The notes: generated from the letters alone by a model not told the origin. A stretch of 64,000 bases of DNA from Pseudomonas orientalis (GCF_002934065.1 NZ_CP018049.1:3098501-3162500), one strand, 5' to 3'; positions 17,813-26,387 are shown, counted from the stretch's first letter. Program-made: numbers and translations.

Positions 17813-17886
17813 GAGTTTCGTGTGCGTTTCGCGTTACTTGTGCACTATGGGAAAAGTACGCTCAAAACCCCGTCATGTCAACATCA

Positions 17887-18564
17887 TTATGCCGCCTCTT
17901 GATCTTTTTCCGCGTGAATCACCTGCCACACTGGCTGTTGTGCCTGAATATCCACTTCCTTGATCACTTCTTTCAGGGATTCCCACAGGTCAAGCCAGTC
18001 GCGCGTCCAGTTCTTTGGGTCAATGGTAACGCCGAAGAAGGTGTTCATCTCGGCAGCGACCCGCGCCGGCCCCCACTCGGCAGATCCGGCCACCTCCCCC
18101 TTGTACGATTGCAGGGCCAGGGTAACCAGGTACTGCGCCTTCACGCGCTTGGCGGATGTCAGGTCTGGCAGCGCAGCCTTTGCGGTGATCAGCAGCACCG
18201 CATTCAGCAGGTGCCGCATGTTCATCGCTGGGTGATAGAGATAGTGCCCGAACTGCTGCACCTGGAACGGCAGAGTGTCTATGGCGCGCAAAACCTTACC
18301 TATGGTCGCCAGGTGAGCGGCGCGGGCGGTGGAGCGACCAACCTGTGTCCCGCGCGTCTCGCTGATGCTGATCTTCTGCCGCACAACCTGGATGCGCTCT
18401 TCCTTGTCATCTCCAAGCGCAGCAAAGACTGCCTCGGCGCGGCGCATGCGCTGGCCTTTCTTGATCGGTGCGGATTGCGCTTTGTCGATTGCCACAGCGC
18501 TGATCGACGCGTTCGATTCATGTTGTGCTTCGGTCCACACCTGTCTTGCATTGATCAGCTTCAT
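17887..18564 (-). CDS. Hypothetical protein after ninG (possible late regulator)
   Basis: This 225-residue protein starts at 18564 (MKLINARQVWTEAQHESN), overlapping the ninG stop by 4 bases with GGGGAAG before it. It is soluble, basic in the first half (KKGQRMRRAEAVFAAL) and helical after. No family is recognised. It is the last gene of the early minus-strand operon, where lambdoid phages often place the late antiterminator, so that role is possible but only from position. Confidence 0.65.
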   Translation of the reverse strand: MKLINARQVWTEAQHESNASISAVAIDKAQSAPIKKGQRMRRAEAVFAALGDDKEERIQVVRQKISISETRGTQVGRSTARAAHLATIGKVLRAIDTLPFQVQQFGHYLYHPAMNMRHLLNAVLLITAKAALPDLTSAKRVKAQYLVTLALQSYKGEVAGSAEWGPARVAAEMNTFFGVTIDPKNWTRDWLDLWESLKEVIKEVDIQAQQPVWQVIHAEKDQEAA

Positions 18565-19160
18565 GCGGCTTCCCCTTTTTTCAGTTCTCTGGTCATTGCT
18601 CGATACTTGGCCTTGATGGCCTTGATCTCTTCCACGGTGTACTTGCAGGGCGCATGCTGCCCTTCCAGCCAGGCCACCTTCTCGGCGCCGATGCGAACCA
18701 CCAGGCGAATGCGGTACTCCACGGCGTTGCCGGACAGGTTGCGGTTGCACTTCACGCACTGCCGGTGGATGTTCAGCGGCTCGAAGCGCAGCTCCGGGCA
18801 GGCGCCGACGGAACGGTAATGTCCGGCGTCCCAGCGGCTGCCGGTCATGAGGTCGTTGTCGTTGGGCGCCGAGTCGCAACTGATGCACGGCAAGTACGCG
18901 TCGCGAAGGCGCACGTACGCATTCACTGCGGCCTGGGCCTCACGCAGGTGATCCGCCCTACTCTTCAGCTTCTCCTTACGGACTTTGATCTCGCGGCGGT
19001 TAACCTGGGCCAGCGACTTGCGCGCCTTCGCCTGATTCACGTCCTTGATGGCCAAGCCGCATTTCGGGCTGCATACGGCTTGGCCCAGGCGCTGCGGCGG
19101 GAAGCTGATGCCGCATGCGGGGTTCTTGCACTTCTTCGGTTTGGGTTGCTTGGCGATCAT
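18561..19160 (-). CDS. ninG: NinG/Rap recombination protein
   Basis: This 199-residue protein matches lambda NinG (Rap), a structure-specific endonuclease that supports Red recombination. It has an N-terminal zinc-type CKNPACGISFPP...CSPKC cluster. The family signature CISCDSAPND, SRWDAGHYRSVGACPELRFEPLNIHRQCVKCNRNLSG contributes metal-binding Cys and His. It overlaps ninB upstream by 4 bases. The order ninB-ninG is that of lambdoid phages. Confidence 0.93.
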   Translation of the reverse strand: MIAKQPKPKKCKNPACGISFPPQRLGQAVCSPKCGLAIKDVNQAKARKSLAQVNRREIKVRKEKLKSRADHLREAQAAVNAYVRLRDAYLPCISCDSAPNDNDLMTGSRWDAGHYRSVGACPELRFEPLNIHRQCVKCNRNLSGNAVEYRIRLVVRIGAEKVAWLEGQHAPCKYTVEEIKAIKAKYRAMTRELKKGEAA

Positions 19161-19627
19161 GCAGCCTCCTTGCTGAGCAGATCATTGAAAACCACACCCT
19201 GGCCTGTGAAATAGGCGGCGATGCGATCGGTGTAAGCGACGCCCTGGGCGCGGTTGAACAGGCTGGTCACCGGGAAGCCATCAGGGCCAAACAAATGGCA
19301 CTCGCCCATCATGGCCAGCTTCGTTTCGTATGGCAGATGACGCATGACCCGGTACCACTCGGCCTGGAACCCAGCGTCCTCGTTCAGCAGGATCTGCACG
19401 CCGAAGTGCAGCTTGCAGTAACGGCGGGCGTCGGCCGCATCGCCGATCTGGCTCATCTCGGCGATGCGCTTGTACATGCCGAACCACAGCCGGTTCTGGT
19501 CGAGCGTACGGTCCTTGCCTGGGCGCAGGGAGACCACTACAAACTTCTTGTCCCGGTACATGGTGGTCAGGCATGTGATGGCCTCAGTGAGCTTGGCCTG
19601 GCAGTTGACGCTGATCTTGTCGGTCAT
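19157..19627 (-). CDS. ninB: NinB recombination protein
   Basis: This 156-residue protein matches lambda NinB (Orf), a recombination mediator that binds single-stranded DNA. The conserved block RPGKDRTLDQNRLWFGMYKRIAEMS is diagnostic, followed by KLHFGVQILLNED. Its stop overlaps the ninG start and its start overlaps the preceding gene, giving a tightly coupled recombination block. Confidence 0.93.
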   Translation of the reverse strand: MTDKISVNCQAKLTEAITCLTTMYRDKKFVVVSLRPGKDRTLDQNRLWFGMYKRIAEMSQIGDAADARRYCKLHFGVQILLNEDAGFQAEWYRVMRHLPYETKLAMMGECHLFGPDGFPVTSLFNRAQGVAYTDRIAAYFTGQGVVFNDLLSKEAA

Positions 19628-20421
19628 TGCACCGCCCTCTTCTCTTCCAGCTCTCGGGCCTGCTTGATAAGGAACGCCCGGCGGTCTGCCAACTCATTGG
19701 CAGCTTCAATCCGGATCTCGTCTTTTTTCTCAGCGCTGGCTGCACGCATCTCCAACATCGATGACTTCACAAGCTCAAGCTTTTCGCGCAGAGCCGGCGC
19801 TGGCCGAGTAACGGTGCCAGTAAGCAAACCCGCAATCGCGCGGCCATCTTCCGTGACGGGCTCGATACTCAGGTCCGCCAGGTACTTCTGGGCGTGTTCG
19901 CGCGGGATTCGCTTCAACTCCATCGCCTTGGTCACAGCTTGGATACGACGGTTAGCGTCGAAGCCTACGGATACATGCCAGTTGACCGGCTTTGCATCCT
20001 CGCGAGCTTGGATCACGAACCGCTGATAGGCATCGATGAACGCCATGCGCGCGCCGATTTTGTCGCCGCCATCCAGGATGGGTTTCGCGGCAGCCAGTGC
20101 CAGTTGGATCTCGTCGGTCAGCACCACGGTTTCATATTCGTCATTGGTGGTCATTGCAATGGCCCAGGCCTCGTCCTTCCCAGGGCGGCCGTCGGAGGTC
20201 TGGACACGCTGCAGGATGTCGGCCATAGCCAGCTTGCCCTTCACTTCGAAGCGGCAAGACTTCAACGCGGCTTTGACAACGGGTACCTGGTAGGCGCAGA
20301 GGTCTTCGGCCATCATCGCGGCAGTGCCTGGGTTCATTTCCTGACCCATGGCCTCGGCGGTTGCGCAGATGGCGGCGGCCAGCCCTGCAACCTGCTGGTC
20401 GTTCATTTCAGAGGTATTCAT
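19624..20421 (-). CDS. Hypothetical replication-module protein
   Basis: This 265-residue soluble protein begins MNTSEMNDQQVAGLAAAI and has a long helical C-terminal part (REKLELVKSSMLEMRAASAEKKDEIRIEAANEL). It overlaps the O-like initiator gene by 14 bases and precedes ninB, where lambda has its helicase loader P. No P-like ATPase motif is visible, so loader function is only positional. A much longer open frame upstream is antisense-like and rejected. Confidence 0.65.
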   Translation of the reverse strand: MNTSEMNDQQVAGLAAAICATAEAMGQEMNPGTAAMMAEDLCAYQVPVVKAALKSCRFEVKGKLAMADILQRVQTSDGRPGKDEAWAIAMTTNDEYETVVLTDEIQLALAAAKPILDGGDKIGARMAFIDAYQRFVIQAREDAKPVNWHVSVGFDANRRIQAVTKAMELKRIPREHAQKYLADLSIEPVTEDGRAIAGLLTGTVTRPAPALREKLELVKSSMLEMRAASAEKKDEIRIEAANELADRRAFLIKQARELEEKRAVQ

Positions 20422-21319
20422 TGCGGTCACCCGATTTGCGTTTGGCCAGGACCATCTGGGCGGCCTGCTCGGCTGCAGAGTGGTTCGCCTCGGTGCGCTC
20501 CATCTGGCGGGCCGTTGTTCCGTTGATGCGCTGCCCGGTGACCCACTGAGTGTGGTAGCTCTCGGCGTTGGCCAGCAGCTCGTTGAGGCTATGGCACTTG
20601 CGCAGTACAGCGGCATCGCTGGTTTTAAGGAAGTGGGCGGCCACGTGGTGGGCGACGTCGGCACCGAGGCGGTCGACGAGCAATGCCATCTGCTTGCCAG
20701 ACTTGGCGTTCCAAACCGGCCAGGCGTTGTAGCGTTTGCGGTAGGCCATGGCGTAGTTGGCCCAGACTTTGAAAGTCTTGCAGGTCTGATCCTTCGGCCC
20801 TGGCATGTCGGCGGGGATCTCAACTCGTGGTTGCTGCGAAACAAATGGCACGACCTGCCCCGTCACGACCTTGGCGGTAGCCTGGGGCGTAATTGGTTCA
20901 ATGACCGGTTCTATGACTGGTTCAAGAGAGTTACTGATTCTGGGTGCAGCTGCTGCACTACCCCCTGGTGCAGGAGATTCACTAGGGGGTGAACCTGCTG
21001 CACCACCCTGGTGAATCTGCTGCACCACCCCTGGTGCAGGAGGTGCACCACCATCGAGAGTGAGGAAGTACACGTTCGACGAATTCCCCTTCGGCCCACC
21101 CTTTCGAATTTCTTTACACAACAGTCCTGCGTCACACAAAGCAGTGATGTGGTTCATGACAGAACGCTTGCTGATTTCACACTGATCGGCGATGTGCTGA
21201 TAGGAAGGCCAGCACTCCCCAACGTCGCTGGCGTTATCGGCCAGCTTGATCAGCACCAACTTCCGCAATGGATTACCGACGCGAAGTTTCATCGCGGCCA
21301 CCATGAGAGTCATGCTCAT
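20408..21319 (-). CDS. Replication initiator, lambda O-like, with helix-turn-helix
   Basis: This 303-residue protein has an N-terminal winged helix (residues about 36-75, SYQHIADQCEISKRSVMNHITALCDAGLL), a Pro/Gly/Ala-rich linker (about 88-125), and a C-terminal domain likely for helicase-loader contact. The linker is encoded by an iteron-like repeat cluster, as the lambda origin lies inside O. It overlaps the HTH/HNH gene upstream by 4 bases and the next replication gene by 14. Confidence 0.85.
   Translation of the reverse strand: MSMTLMVAAMKLRVGNPLRKLVLIKLADNASDVGECWPSYQHIADQCEISKRSVMNHITALCDAGLLCKEIRKGGPKGNSSNVYFLTLDGGAPPAPGVVQQIHQGGAAGSPPSESPAPGGSAAAAPRISNSLEPVIEPVIEPITPQATAKVVTGQVVPFVSQQPRVEIPADMPGPKDQTCKTFKVWANYAMAYRKRYNAWPVWNAKSGKQMALLVDRLGADVAHHVAAHFLKTSDAAVLRKCHSLNELLANAESYHTQWVTGQRINGTTARQMERTEANHSAAEQAAQMVLAKRKSGDRNEYL
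20950..21036. repeat. Iteron cluster inside the initiator gene (candidate origin)
   Basis: On the plus strand, three copies of CTGCTGCAC(C/T)ACC(C)CTGGTG lie at 20950-20970, 20995-21013 and 21017-21036. A diverged unit (ATTCACTAGGGGGTGAAC) lies between the first two. The core CACC-CC-GGTG is itself a near palindrome. Confidence 0.65.
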
Positions 21320-21903
21320 GCCGCACCTCCCGCTAAGGTGCGAAAATCAATCGTCTGCACGCCTTTCCAGCTATTGCAGGACATGCAAAGGGTTTGAAGA
21401 TTGCCCAAAGAGGCCTCTCCGCCCTGGCTTTCAGGAACCACATGATCAGCCCTCAAACGCATCAGCACCGAGCAGCCGCAGCGCAAGCACGCGTGACCGT
21501 CGCGGGCGAATACCAGAGCACGCAAGCCAGAAGGGATTGGTTTCTTTTTCGTCCTGCGCCGGGGCGGGAGGACCGGCGGTTGGTGCGCGGTGACGTGGCC
21601 CATACGGTCCGGGTTCCACTCACAGCCTTTTTCGGTGAGTCGGAATGCTTCAGGGCGAAGCTCAATCAAACCGGCCTCTTCCAGGGCCTTCAGCATGCGG
21701 TAAGCGGTGTCGGGCTTATCGGTGAGCAGCGGCAGCTCCTCAATGATCTTGGCCTTGCTCAGCGCGAAGAAGATCCCGTCATCGGTCTTGATTGGCTTGG
21801 TCCAGCTCGGGCAGCCGTAGACGAAAGCGAACAACAGGGCCTGCTGAGAATTCAGCCCCCATTCGAGCGCCTTCACCTGGTTAATCTTGACGGTGTATTG
21901 CAT
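21316..21903 (-). CDS. HTH/HNH nuclease fusion protein
   Basis: This 195-residue protein starts at 21903 (MQYTVKINQVKALEWGLNSQ), with GGAAGG upstream. The N-terminal 100 residues form a winged helix (SQQALLFAFVYG, KTDDGIFFALSKAKIIEELPLL). The C-terminal 60 carry an HNH site: ARDGHACLRCGCSV, RADHVVPESQGGEASLGNLQTLCMSCNSWKG with two CxxC pairs and a DH pair. It probably binds and nicks DNA in the replication region. Confidence 0.82.
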   Translation of the reverse strand: MQYTVKINQVKALEWGLNSQQALLFAFVYGCPSWTKPIKTDDGIFFALSKAKIIEELPLLTDKPDTAYRMLKALEEAGLIELRPEAFRLTEKGCEWNPDRMGHVTAHQPPVLPPRRRTKKKPIPSGLRALVFARDGHACLRCGCSVLMRLRADHVVPESQGGEASLGNLQTLCMSCNSWKGVQTIDFRTLAGGAA

Positions 21904-21904
21904 G

Positions 21905-22756
21905 TCAGGCCTTCCCGACCTTAGCGGCCAATTCAAGGAAGCGATCCACGTACCAGTGAGGCTGCGTCTCGCGGGGGCATTGAGGGCTGGTGAGGTTCTT
22001 GCCGTAGGCCATGCCCTTCTCGGTCACGGACCAGAAATCCACCGTTTCTTGCTTGGAGTTTTTGCGCTGGAGCACCTTGAGGAAGCCGTGGGTCTCCAGT
22101 GCAATGTTGAATGCGCGCGCGGTGCTGGCGATGGCGTGTTCTTTGATAAGGGCGGTGATTGCCTTGGTCGGCATGGAAGAGCCGCCAGCGACATAAGGCG
22201 CGGCGTCCACGGCATAGCCTGGGAGGAATTTTGCATCAAGGCCGTTGTTGGCGGCGATCTTAGCCAGCATCAGCATCTTGCTGGAGTTCGCTGGCTTCAA
22301 CAGGCGGTCGAAGCATTCCAGGATGGCGAGCTCGCCGACGATCTTGGAATTGTTCGGCCCTTGGGCAGAAAAGGTACCGGCCTTGCGAATGCTCGGCAGG
22401 ACCTGGCCCACCACCCACTCTTCAAACTTCTCCGCAGCCGGCAGCTTCGACTTCATCACCAGCCGGTACAGATCCCGCTCAGGAATGATGGTCATGAAAC
22501 CACCACCCTGTTTCGGGGTAGTGGTCGCAGCCTTACAGTGACGGGCCACGGCGTTTTCCGGTTTTGAGTAGCCGAGGGCGTCAGCGACATCGCGGGCAAC
22601 AAACCAGGGGTCGCCGAGCTTGTCGGTAATGACTCGGATCGCGGCGCCGTCGAAGTCGAACGGAATCACTGAGGAATTGCGCGCCACGTTTTCAGATTGC
22701 GGAGAACGTGGCGCGAGATTGTTGGGGCTATTGATCGATTCGGTGTGTTGGTGCAT
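21905..22756 (-). CDS. BRO-family antirepressor
   Basis: This 283-residue protein has an N-terminal BRO/Ant domain at residues 32-125, with WFVARDVADALGYSKPENAVARHCK and DLYRLVMKSKLPAAEKFEEWV, diagnostic of phage antirepressors. The C-terminal part resembles a KilA-C type domain and may interact with repressor. Residues 20-31 are encoded by copy 2 of the dispersed palindrome. The gene stands behind a strong terminator, so it likely has its own promoter. Confidence 0.9.
   Translation of the reverse strand: MHQHTESINSPNNLAPRSPQSENVARNSSVIPFDFDGAAIRVITDKLGDPWFVARDVADALGYSKPENAVARHCKAATTTPKQGGGFMTIIPERDLYRLVMKSKLPAAEKFEEWVVGQVLPSIRKAGTFSAQGPNNSKIVGELAILECFDRLLKPANSSKMLMLAKIAANNGLDAKFLPGYAVDAAPYVAGGSSMPTKAITALIKEHAIASTARAFNIALETHGFLKVLQRKNSKQETVDFWSVTEKGMAYGKNLTSPQCPRETQPHWYVDRFLELAAKVGKA
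22681..22714. repeat. Dispersed palindrome, copy 2 (inside the antirepressor gene)
   Basis: GCGCCACG and CGTGGCGC arms with an 18-base centre. It is inverted relative to the other copies and is translated as part of ENVARNSS near the antirepressor N-terminus. Confidence 0.75.
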
Positions 22757-22784
22757 GATTCGCTCCAGTTGTTTACCGCTGTAG

Positions 22785-22815
22785 AAAAAGCCGACCTCGT
22801 ACGTCGGCTTTTTTG
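22785..22815 (-). terminator. Strong, symmetric terminator in the cro operon
   Basis: AAAAAGCCGAC and GTCGGCTTTTTT arms enclose a 7-base loop. Both strands have an A-tract and a T-tract. It directly follows the gene ending at 22826 on the minus strand. Confidence 0.85.
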
Positions 22816-22825
22816 TGCCTGGGAT

Positions 22826-23443
22826 TCAGGCGATTGATTTCAGTGCAGGCTTGTCGTTGATCAGTGCCTCAGCCTTGCGGCGCAACTCCCCCGCCTTTGC
22901 TTCAACCTGACGGCACTGCTTGGCGAACGCTGGCAGGTGCGGCAGGTCCTGCTCGCACATCACCTGGTCGTCAAACACCTCGCTGCCGGTGTCGATCACA
23001 TCGCCCAAGGCTCGGATCAATGCGCCAAAGCTCTTGTTGGCGCATTGGTCGCTGGTCATCTGGCGGGCGCCGGTCAAGCCGTGGCGGCTTGCTAACTCAT
23101 TCAGGCAGTGGTCGCGGAATTCAGGCTCAAGGGCGTTGACCCACGACTCTTCCAGCCAGGACGGCATTTCCTGATCGCCGGACAGCCAGCGCTGAACACG
23201 CTTGAGCCAGCGGCCGGTAGCTTTAATGAACTCGCCCACGTCGTTCAGGCGGGCCAGCTCTTCGAAGTCCGGGACTTTCGCGTCTTTGATCTTCGCGGCG
23301 GGCACGGTCAGGTAGATCTCACGGCTCAGCGCTTGGGCGAAGTCGTCCTGGCTCAAACTGGTGCGTGCGATCTGGTTTGCAGCGTGAGCGACCAGCACCT
23401 GATCACGGGTTTGTACGGTGTGTCTGGAACTGGACGTTTGCAT
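22826..23443 (-). CDS. Hypothetical early regulator-position protein
   Basis: This 205-residue soluble protein follows the cro-like gene and precedes a terminator. In the E. coli Rac prophage the equivalent gene after ydaS is ydaT, and in lambda cII, but sequence similarity to either was not recognised here. It has a helical, charged C-terminus (AFAKQCRQVEAKAGELRRKAEALI). GAGAG lies before its ATG. Function unknown. Confidence 0.6.
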   Translation of the reverse strand: MQTSSSRHTVQTRDQVLVAHAANQIARTSLSQDDFAQALSREIYLTVPAAKIKDAKVPDFEELARLNDVGEFIKATGRWLKRVQRWLSGDQEMPSWLEESWVNALEPEFRDHCLNELASRHGLTGARQMTSDQCANKSFGALIRALGDVIDTGSEVFDDQVMCEQDLPHLPAFAKQCRQVEAKAGELRRKAEALINDKPALKSIA

Positions 23444-23496
23444 GGGGACTGCTCTCTTCTAATCTGGCTTCATGGAACGGCGGACAGGGATGTCGC

Positions 23497-23709
23497 TTAG
23501 CTGGCGTGCTTCCACTGGATTTCTGGCAAGCATTCCTGGCGCGTCACCTTCCCGCCCGTTGCGTGTTCAATATCAATGGCGCGCTCGGCGGTAATCGACC
23601 GGTCGCCAGAGATGAGTCGAGACAGGTAGCTCGCTGGGATACCGAGGCTTAAAGCGAGGCGTTTTCTTCCGCCGCGCGGAAGCTGCTTTGCGTACGTGGG
23701 GAAGTCCAT
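23497..23709 (-). CDS. Cro-like repressor (YdaS-type HTH)
   Basis: This 70-residue protein has a helix-turn-helix (KRLALSLGIPASYLSRLISGDRSITAERAIDIEHATGG) like the YdaS/Cro antitoxin family. It is divergent from cI across an operator region with TTTACC repeats. The arrangement marks it as the first gene of the lytic leftward transcript. AAGG lies before the ATG. Confidence 0.88.
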   Translation of the reverse strand: MDFPTYAKQLPRGGRKRLALSLGIPASYLSRLISGDRSITAERAIDIEHATGGKVTRQECLPEIQWKHAS

Positions 23710-23808
23710 ACGGATTTACCTTCTGGTTCATTTATGCATGAATTTACCATAGATATTTACCAAGTAAAGGTAATTTCCCTTAAGGGAAATAAAGGTTTTA
23801 ATCGAGGG
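23710..23808. promoter_or_regulatory. cI/cro operator region
   Basis: ATTTACC occurs at 23714-23720, 23742-23748 and 23755-23761, with the reverse form GGTAATT at 23769-23775. A perfect 16-base palindrome (TTTCCCTTAAGGGAAA) lies at 23774-23789. The region lies between divergent cro-like and cI genes. Confidence 0.75.
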
Positions 23809-24579
23809 ATGGAAATCAAAGACATACGCAGAGCCCGAGTACGCCAGATCATTGATCGCGACTTCGGGGGTAAAGACGCTGACTTCGCCGCCAAGGTCGA
23901 CAAGCAGCCGTCTTACATTTCACGCCTGTTTACGGACAAGGCCGAACACCTCAGAAATATCGGGGAGAAGATGGCGCGCGACTTCGAGCAGAAGTGCGGG
24001 CTTGAGCTCGGATCTCTGGATAGGCCTTTGAGCGAAGCTGAATTATCCTCTGGCACCGTTTCAGATGCAGCGCAGCCGCGGATCCAGGTAGAAGTACCCC
24101 TGAAGCAGATCAGCGTTTGGGACGATCAGACACCAGTTAACGACGACGAGGTCTGCGTTCCATTTCTGAGGGAGGTAGAGCTGGCTGCCGGCTCCGGGCG
24201 ATTCTCCATCGAAGAGCACGACGCAGAGTTTTTGCGATTCGGCAAAAAAAGCCTGCGCGAAAACGGGGTCCAGTTCAGCAACGCTAAGTGCGTGACTGTT
24301 CGCGGCAACAGCATGATCCCAGTTCTCCGGGACGGCGCGACCGTGGGGGTAAATACCGGGAAAACCGGGCTGGGCGATGTTGCAGATGGAGATCTTTACG
24401 CTATCAACCACAATGGCCAGCTGCGAGTTAAGCAGCTCTACCGTTTGCCGTCGGGAATTCGTTTGCGCAGCTTCAATCGTGATGAGCACCCCGATGAGGA
24501 CTACACCTTTCAGCAGATGCAGGATGAGCAGATAGCTATCCTGGGGCACGTATTCTGGTGGGGTATGTACGCCCGCTAA
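23809..24579 (+). CDS. CI-type phage repressor (S24 peptidase domain)
   Basis: This 256-residue protein has an N-terminal HTH (FAAKVDKQPSYISRLF, about residues 27-41). The C-terminal LexA/CI-like autoprotease domain has Ser168 (VRGNSMIPVLRDG), Lys208 (LRVKQL) and a probable Ala127-Gly128 cleavage bond. All are intact, so RecA-stimulated self-cleavage and induction should be possible. The start at 23809 leaves the operator outside the gene; an upstream in-frame ATG at 23734 would place coding sequence over the operator. Confidence 0.92.
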   Translation: MEIKDIRRARVRQIIDRDFGGKDADFAAKVDKQPSYISRLFTDKAEHLRNIGEKMARDFEQKCGLELGSLDRPLSEAELSSGTVSDAAQPRIQVEVPLKQISVWDDQTPVNDDEVCVPFLREVELAAGSGRFSIEEHDAEFLRFGKKSLRENGVQFSNAKCVTVRGNSMIPVLRDGATVGVNTGKTGLGDVADGDLYAINHNGQLRVKQLYRLPSGIRLRSFNRDEHPDEDYTFQQMQDEQIAILGHVFWWGMYAR

Positions 24580-24595
24580 CCAAAAGGAGCCAGCT

Positions 24596-24832
24596 ATGGC
24601 CCTCAACAAGCCCAACCAAGACCTTAAGCGCGACCTGCAAGGCGTGGCCTCCGACCTAAAGTGGTCAGCCGTAGAGCTGATGAGGATTGCGGAGCGGCTG
24701 AGCCTGGCAGGGAACGAGGCGGGCGCCCAGGCCGTGCTGAAGATGTGCACGGCGCTTCATGCGGACGAGGATCGGCTGGCCGGGTATGCGGAAGAGGTGA
24801 AGGCGGGAAGGATTTTGCGAGAAAAGCCTTGA
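24596..24832 (+). CDS. Small hypothetical protein downstream of cI
   Basis: This 78-residue helical protein (MALNKPNQDLKRDLQGVASD) begins 16 bases after cI with AGGAG upstream, so it is likely co-transcribed in the lysogen. It is soluble, with no recognised domain. Genes in this position are often lysogenic accessory genes. Confidence 0.72.
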   Translation: MALNKPNQDLKRDLQGVASDLKWSAVELMRIAERLSLAGNEAGAQAVLKMCTALHADEDRLAGYAEEVKAGRILREKP

Positions 24833-24921
24833 TGTACGAACTGAGAATTCAATGAATACGAGAGGACAAAGGCCACAATGAGGTCTGGGTTTCTTTTTAA
24901 CCACGCATCAGGGAAGAGCAG

Positions 24922-25980
24922 ATGAATCTACAGCACACTAAATTTTCCGACATAGACTTTCAAGACGTTTTTTTTGATTCGTTAAAAGCGGACTATAAAG
25001 AATTACCAGCATGGTTCGCCAAGAAAAGCGCAGAAGGATCCAGCGCATATGTATTTTTTAACGACAACCACAAGCTTGATGGTTTTCTATACTTAAAGCT
25101 TGAAAAAGGCTCTGTAGATGATGTGACTCCAGCCCTGCCAAATGGAACGCATTTAAAAATAGGGACGCTGAAAATAAATGCCCATGGAACAAAGCTGGGA
25201 GAGCGATTCCTAAAAAAAATATTTGACCACTTGATCCTACACAAAGCTGACGATGCATACGTAACTATATTTGAAAAACACAAAGGTCTTATCTCGCTTT
25301 TTGAGAAATATGGATTTGTCCGGCACGGCAGCAAGGGCACAGCAAATGGCGTAGAGTTCGTTTATAAAAAAAGTATTCCTAGTACAACCGGAAATCCTAC
25401 CCTTGACTATCCTACGGTCAATATGGCCGGAAACAAAATTCATCTATTAGCTGTCAAACCTGAGTTCCACTCTATCTTGTTTCCCGACTCAATCCTTCGC
25501 AATGAAGATCCCGCTCTGATTGTTAGAGATGTGTCGCATACAAATAGCATACACAAGGTTTACCTCTGCAACATGCCTGGAATCGCCGCCATGAAAAGAG
25601 GAGATGTTCTGGTGATTTACAGGACTGGCGATGGTGCAGGCGCAGCACGTTTCCGCGCCGTCGCTAGTTCTGTATGCGTTGTTGAGGAGACAAAGCACAT
25701 GAACGACTTTAAGGATATAGAAGAATATTTAAACTATTGCCGGCCACACAGCGTATTTTCAGAAAACGAGCTAATAGATTTCTATAAAAAGAACAACAAC
25801 CAGTTTATCGTCCGCTTTACATACAACATTGCCTTTCCCAAGCGACCAAATCGCGGTAGACTTATCGACGAAGCAGGTATAGATGAAGCACTTCGCTGGA
25901 GTTGCATAGACCTTTCCCGCAATCAGTTTGATAAAATTATTGAAATGGGGTCACCCGATGAACGTCTTATTGTCAATTAA
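24922..25980 (+). CDS. GNAT acetyltransferase-PUA-like fusion (cargo)
   Basis: This 352-residue protein has an N-terminal GNAT-like fold (residues about 5-150: YVFFNDNHKLDGFLYLKLE, LKIGTLKINAHGTKLGERFLKKI, LISLFEKYGFVRHG). A C-terminal half (about 165-340) begins NKIHLLAVKPEFHSILFPDS and includes MKRGDVLVIYRTGDGAGAARF, resembling PUA/EVE-type nucleic-acid binding domains. The coding sequence is clearly richer in A+T than the surrounding phage. It overlaps the ASCH gene by 23 bases. A paired modification or antiviral role is inference. Confidence 0.72.
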   Translation: MNLQHTKFSDIDFQDVFFDSLKADYKELPAWFAKKSAEGSSAYVFFNDNHKLDGFLYLKLEKGSVDDVTPALPNGTHLKIGTLKINAHGTKLGERFLKKIFDHLILHKADDAYVTIFEKHKGLISLFEKYGFVRHGSKGTANGVEFVYKKSIPSTTGNPTLDYPTVNMAGNKIHLLAVKPEFHSILFPDSILRNEDPALIVRDVSHTNSIHKVYLCNMPGIAAMKRGDVLVIYRTGDGAGAARFRAVASSVCVVEETKHMNDFKDIEEYLNYCRPHSVFSENELIDFYKKNNNQFIVRFTYNIAFPKRPNRGRLIDEAGIDEALRWSCIDLSRNQFDKIIEMGSPDERLIVN

Positions 25981-26329
25981 ACCAGAGTTCGCGGACAAGA
26001 TCTTCCAAGGCGAAAAGCTTTTTGAGTTTAGAAAAAACATTTTCAAGCGCGAGAATATTTCTAAAGTCATAGTCTATGTGACTATGCCAGTAGGAAAAAT
26101 TATTGGTGAATTTTCAATAGATGGCGTCATTGAAGGTTCACCGTCCAGCGTCTGGAAAGAAACAAAAAAACATGCTGGCATCAGCAAGGATTTTTACAGC
26201 GAGTATTTTTCAGGCCGAGAAAAAGCTTTCGCCATAAAGGTTGGTGAGGTTACAAAATACCAAAACCCAATCAACTTGCGCGACTACGGTGAAAACATTA
26301 CCGCACCGCAATCTTATCGATATGTATGA
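25958..26329 (+). CDS. ASCH/PUA-like domain protein (cargo partner)
   Basis: This 123-residue protein begins MNVLLSIKPEFADKIFQGEK and has KLFEFRK, then VIVYVTMPVGKIIGEFSIDG, typical of ASCH-like RNA-binding domains. The start lies inside the GNAT-PUA gene end, so translation is likely coupled. Its first motif (LLSIKPEFADKIF) echoes LLAVKPEFHSILF in the partner, which suggests related domains. A terminator follows. AT-rich composition matches the partner gene. Confidence 0.75.
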   Translation: MNVLLSIKPEFADKIFQGEKLFEFRKNIFKRENISKVIVYVTMPVGKIIGEFSIDGVIEGSPSSVWKETKKHAGISKDFYSEYFSGREKAFAIKVGEVTKYQNPINLRDYGENITAPQSYRYV

Positions 26330-26335
26330 CGAAAG

Positions 26336-26358
26336 CCCGGCCCAGTGCCGGGTTTCTT
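26336..26358 (+). terminator. Terminator after the GNAT/ASCH pair
   Basis: CCCGGC pairs with GCCGGG over a 5-base loop, followed by TTTCTTGT. Confidence 0.6.
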
Positions 26359-26387
26359 GTCTCTGCCATATTTTACGTACATCTCTA

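Noticed and set aside
20944..21053. Repeats that could suggest a CRISPR array
   Set aside because: The units are about 20 bases without regular unique spacers and lie within a coding linker; they fit iterons, not CRISPR.
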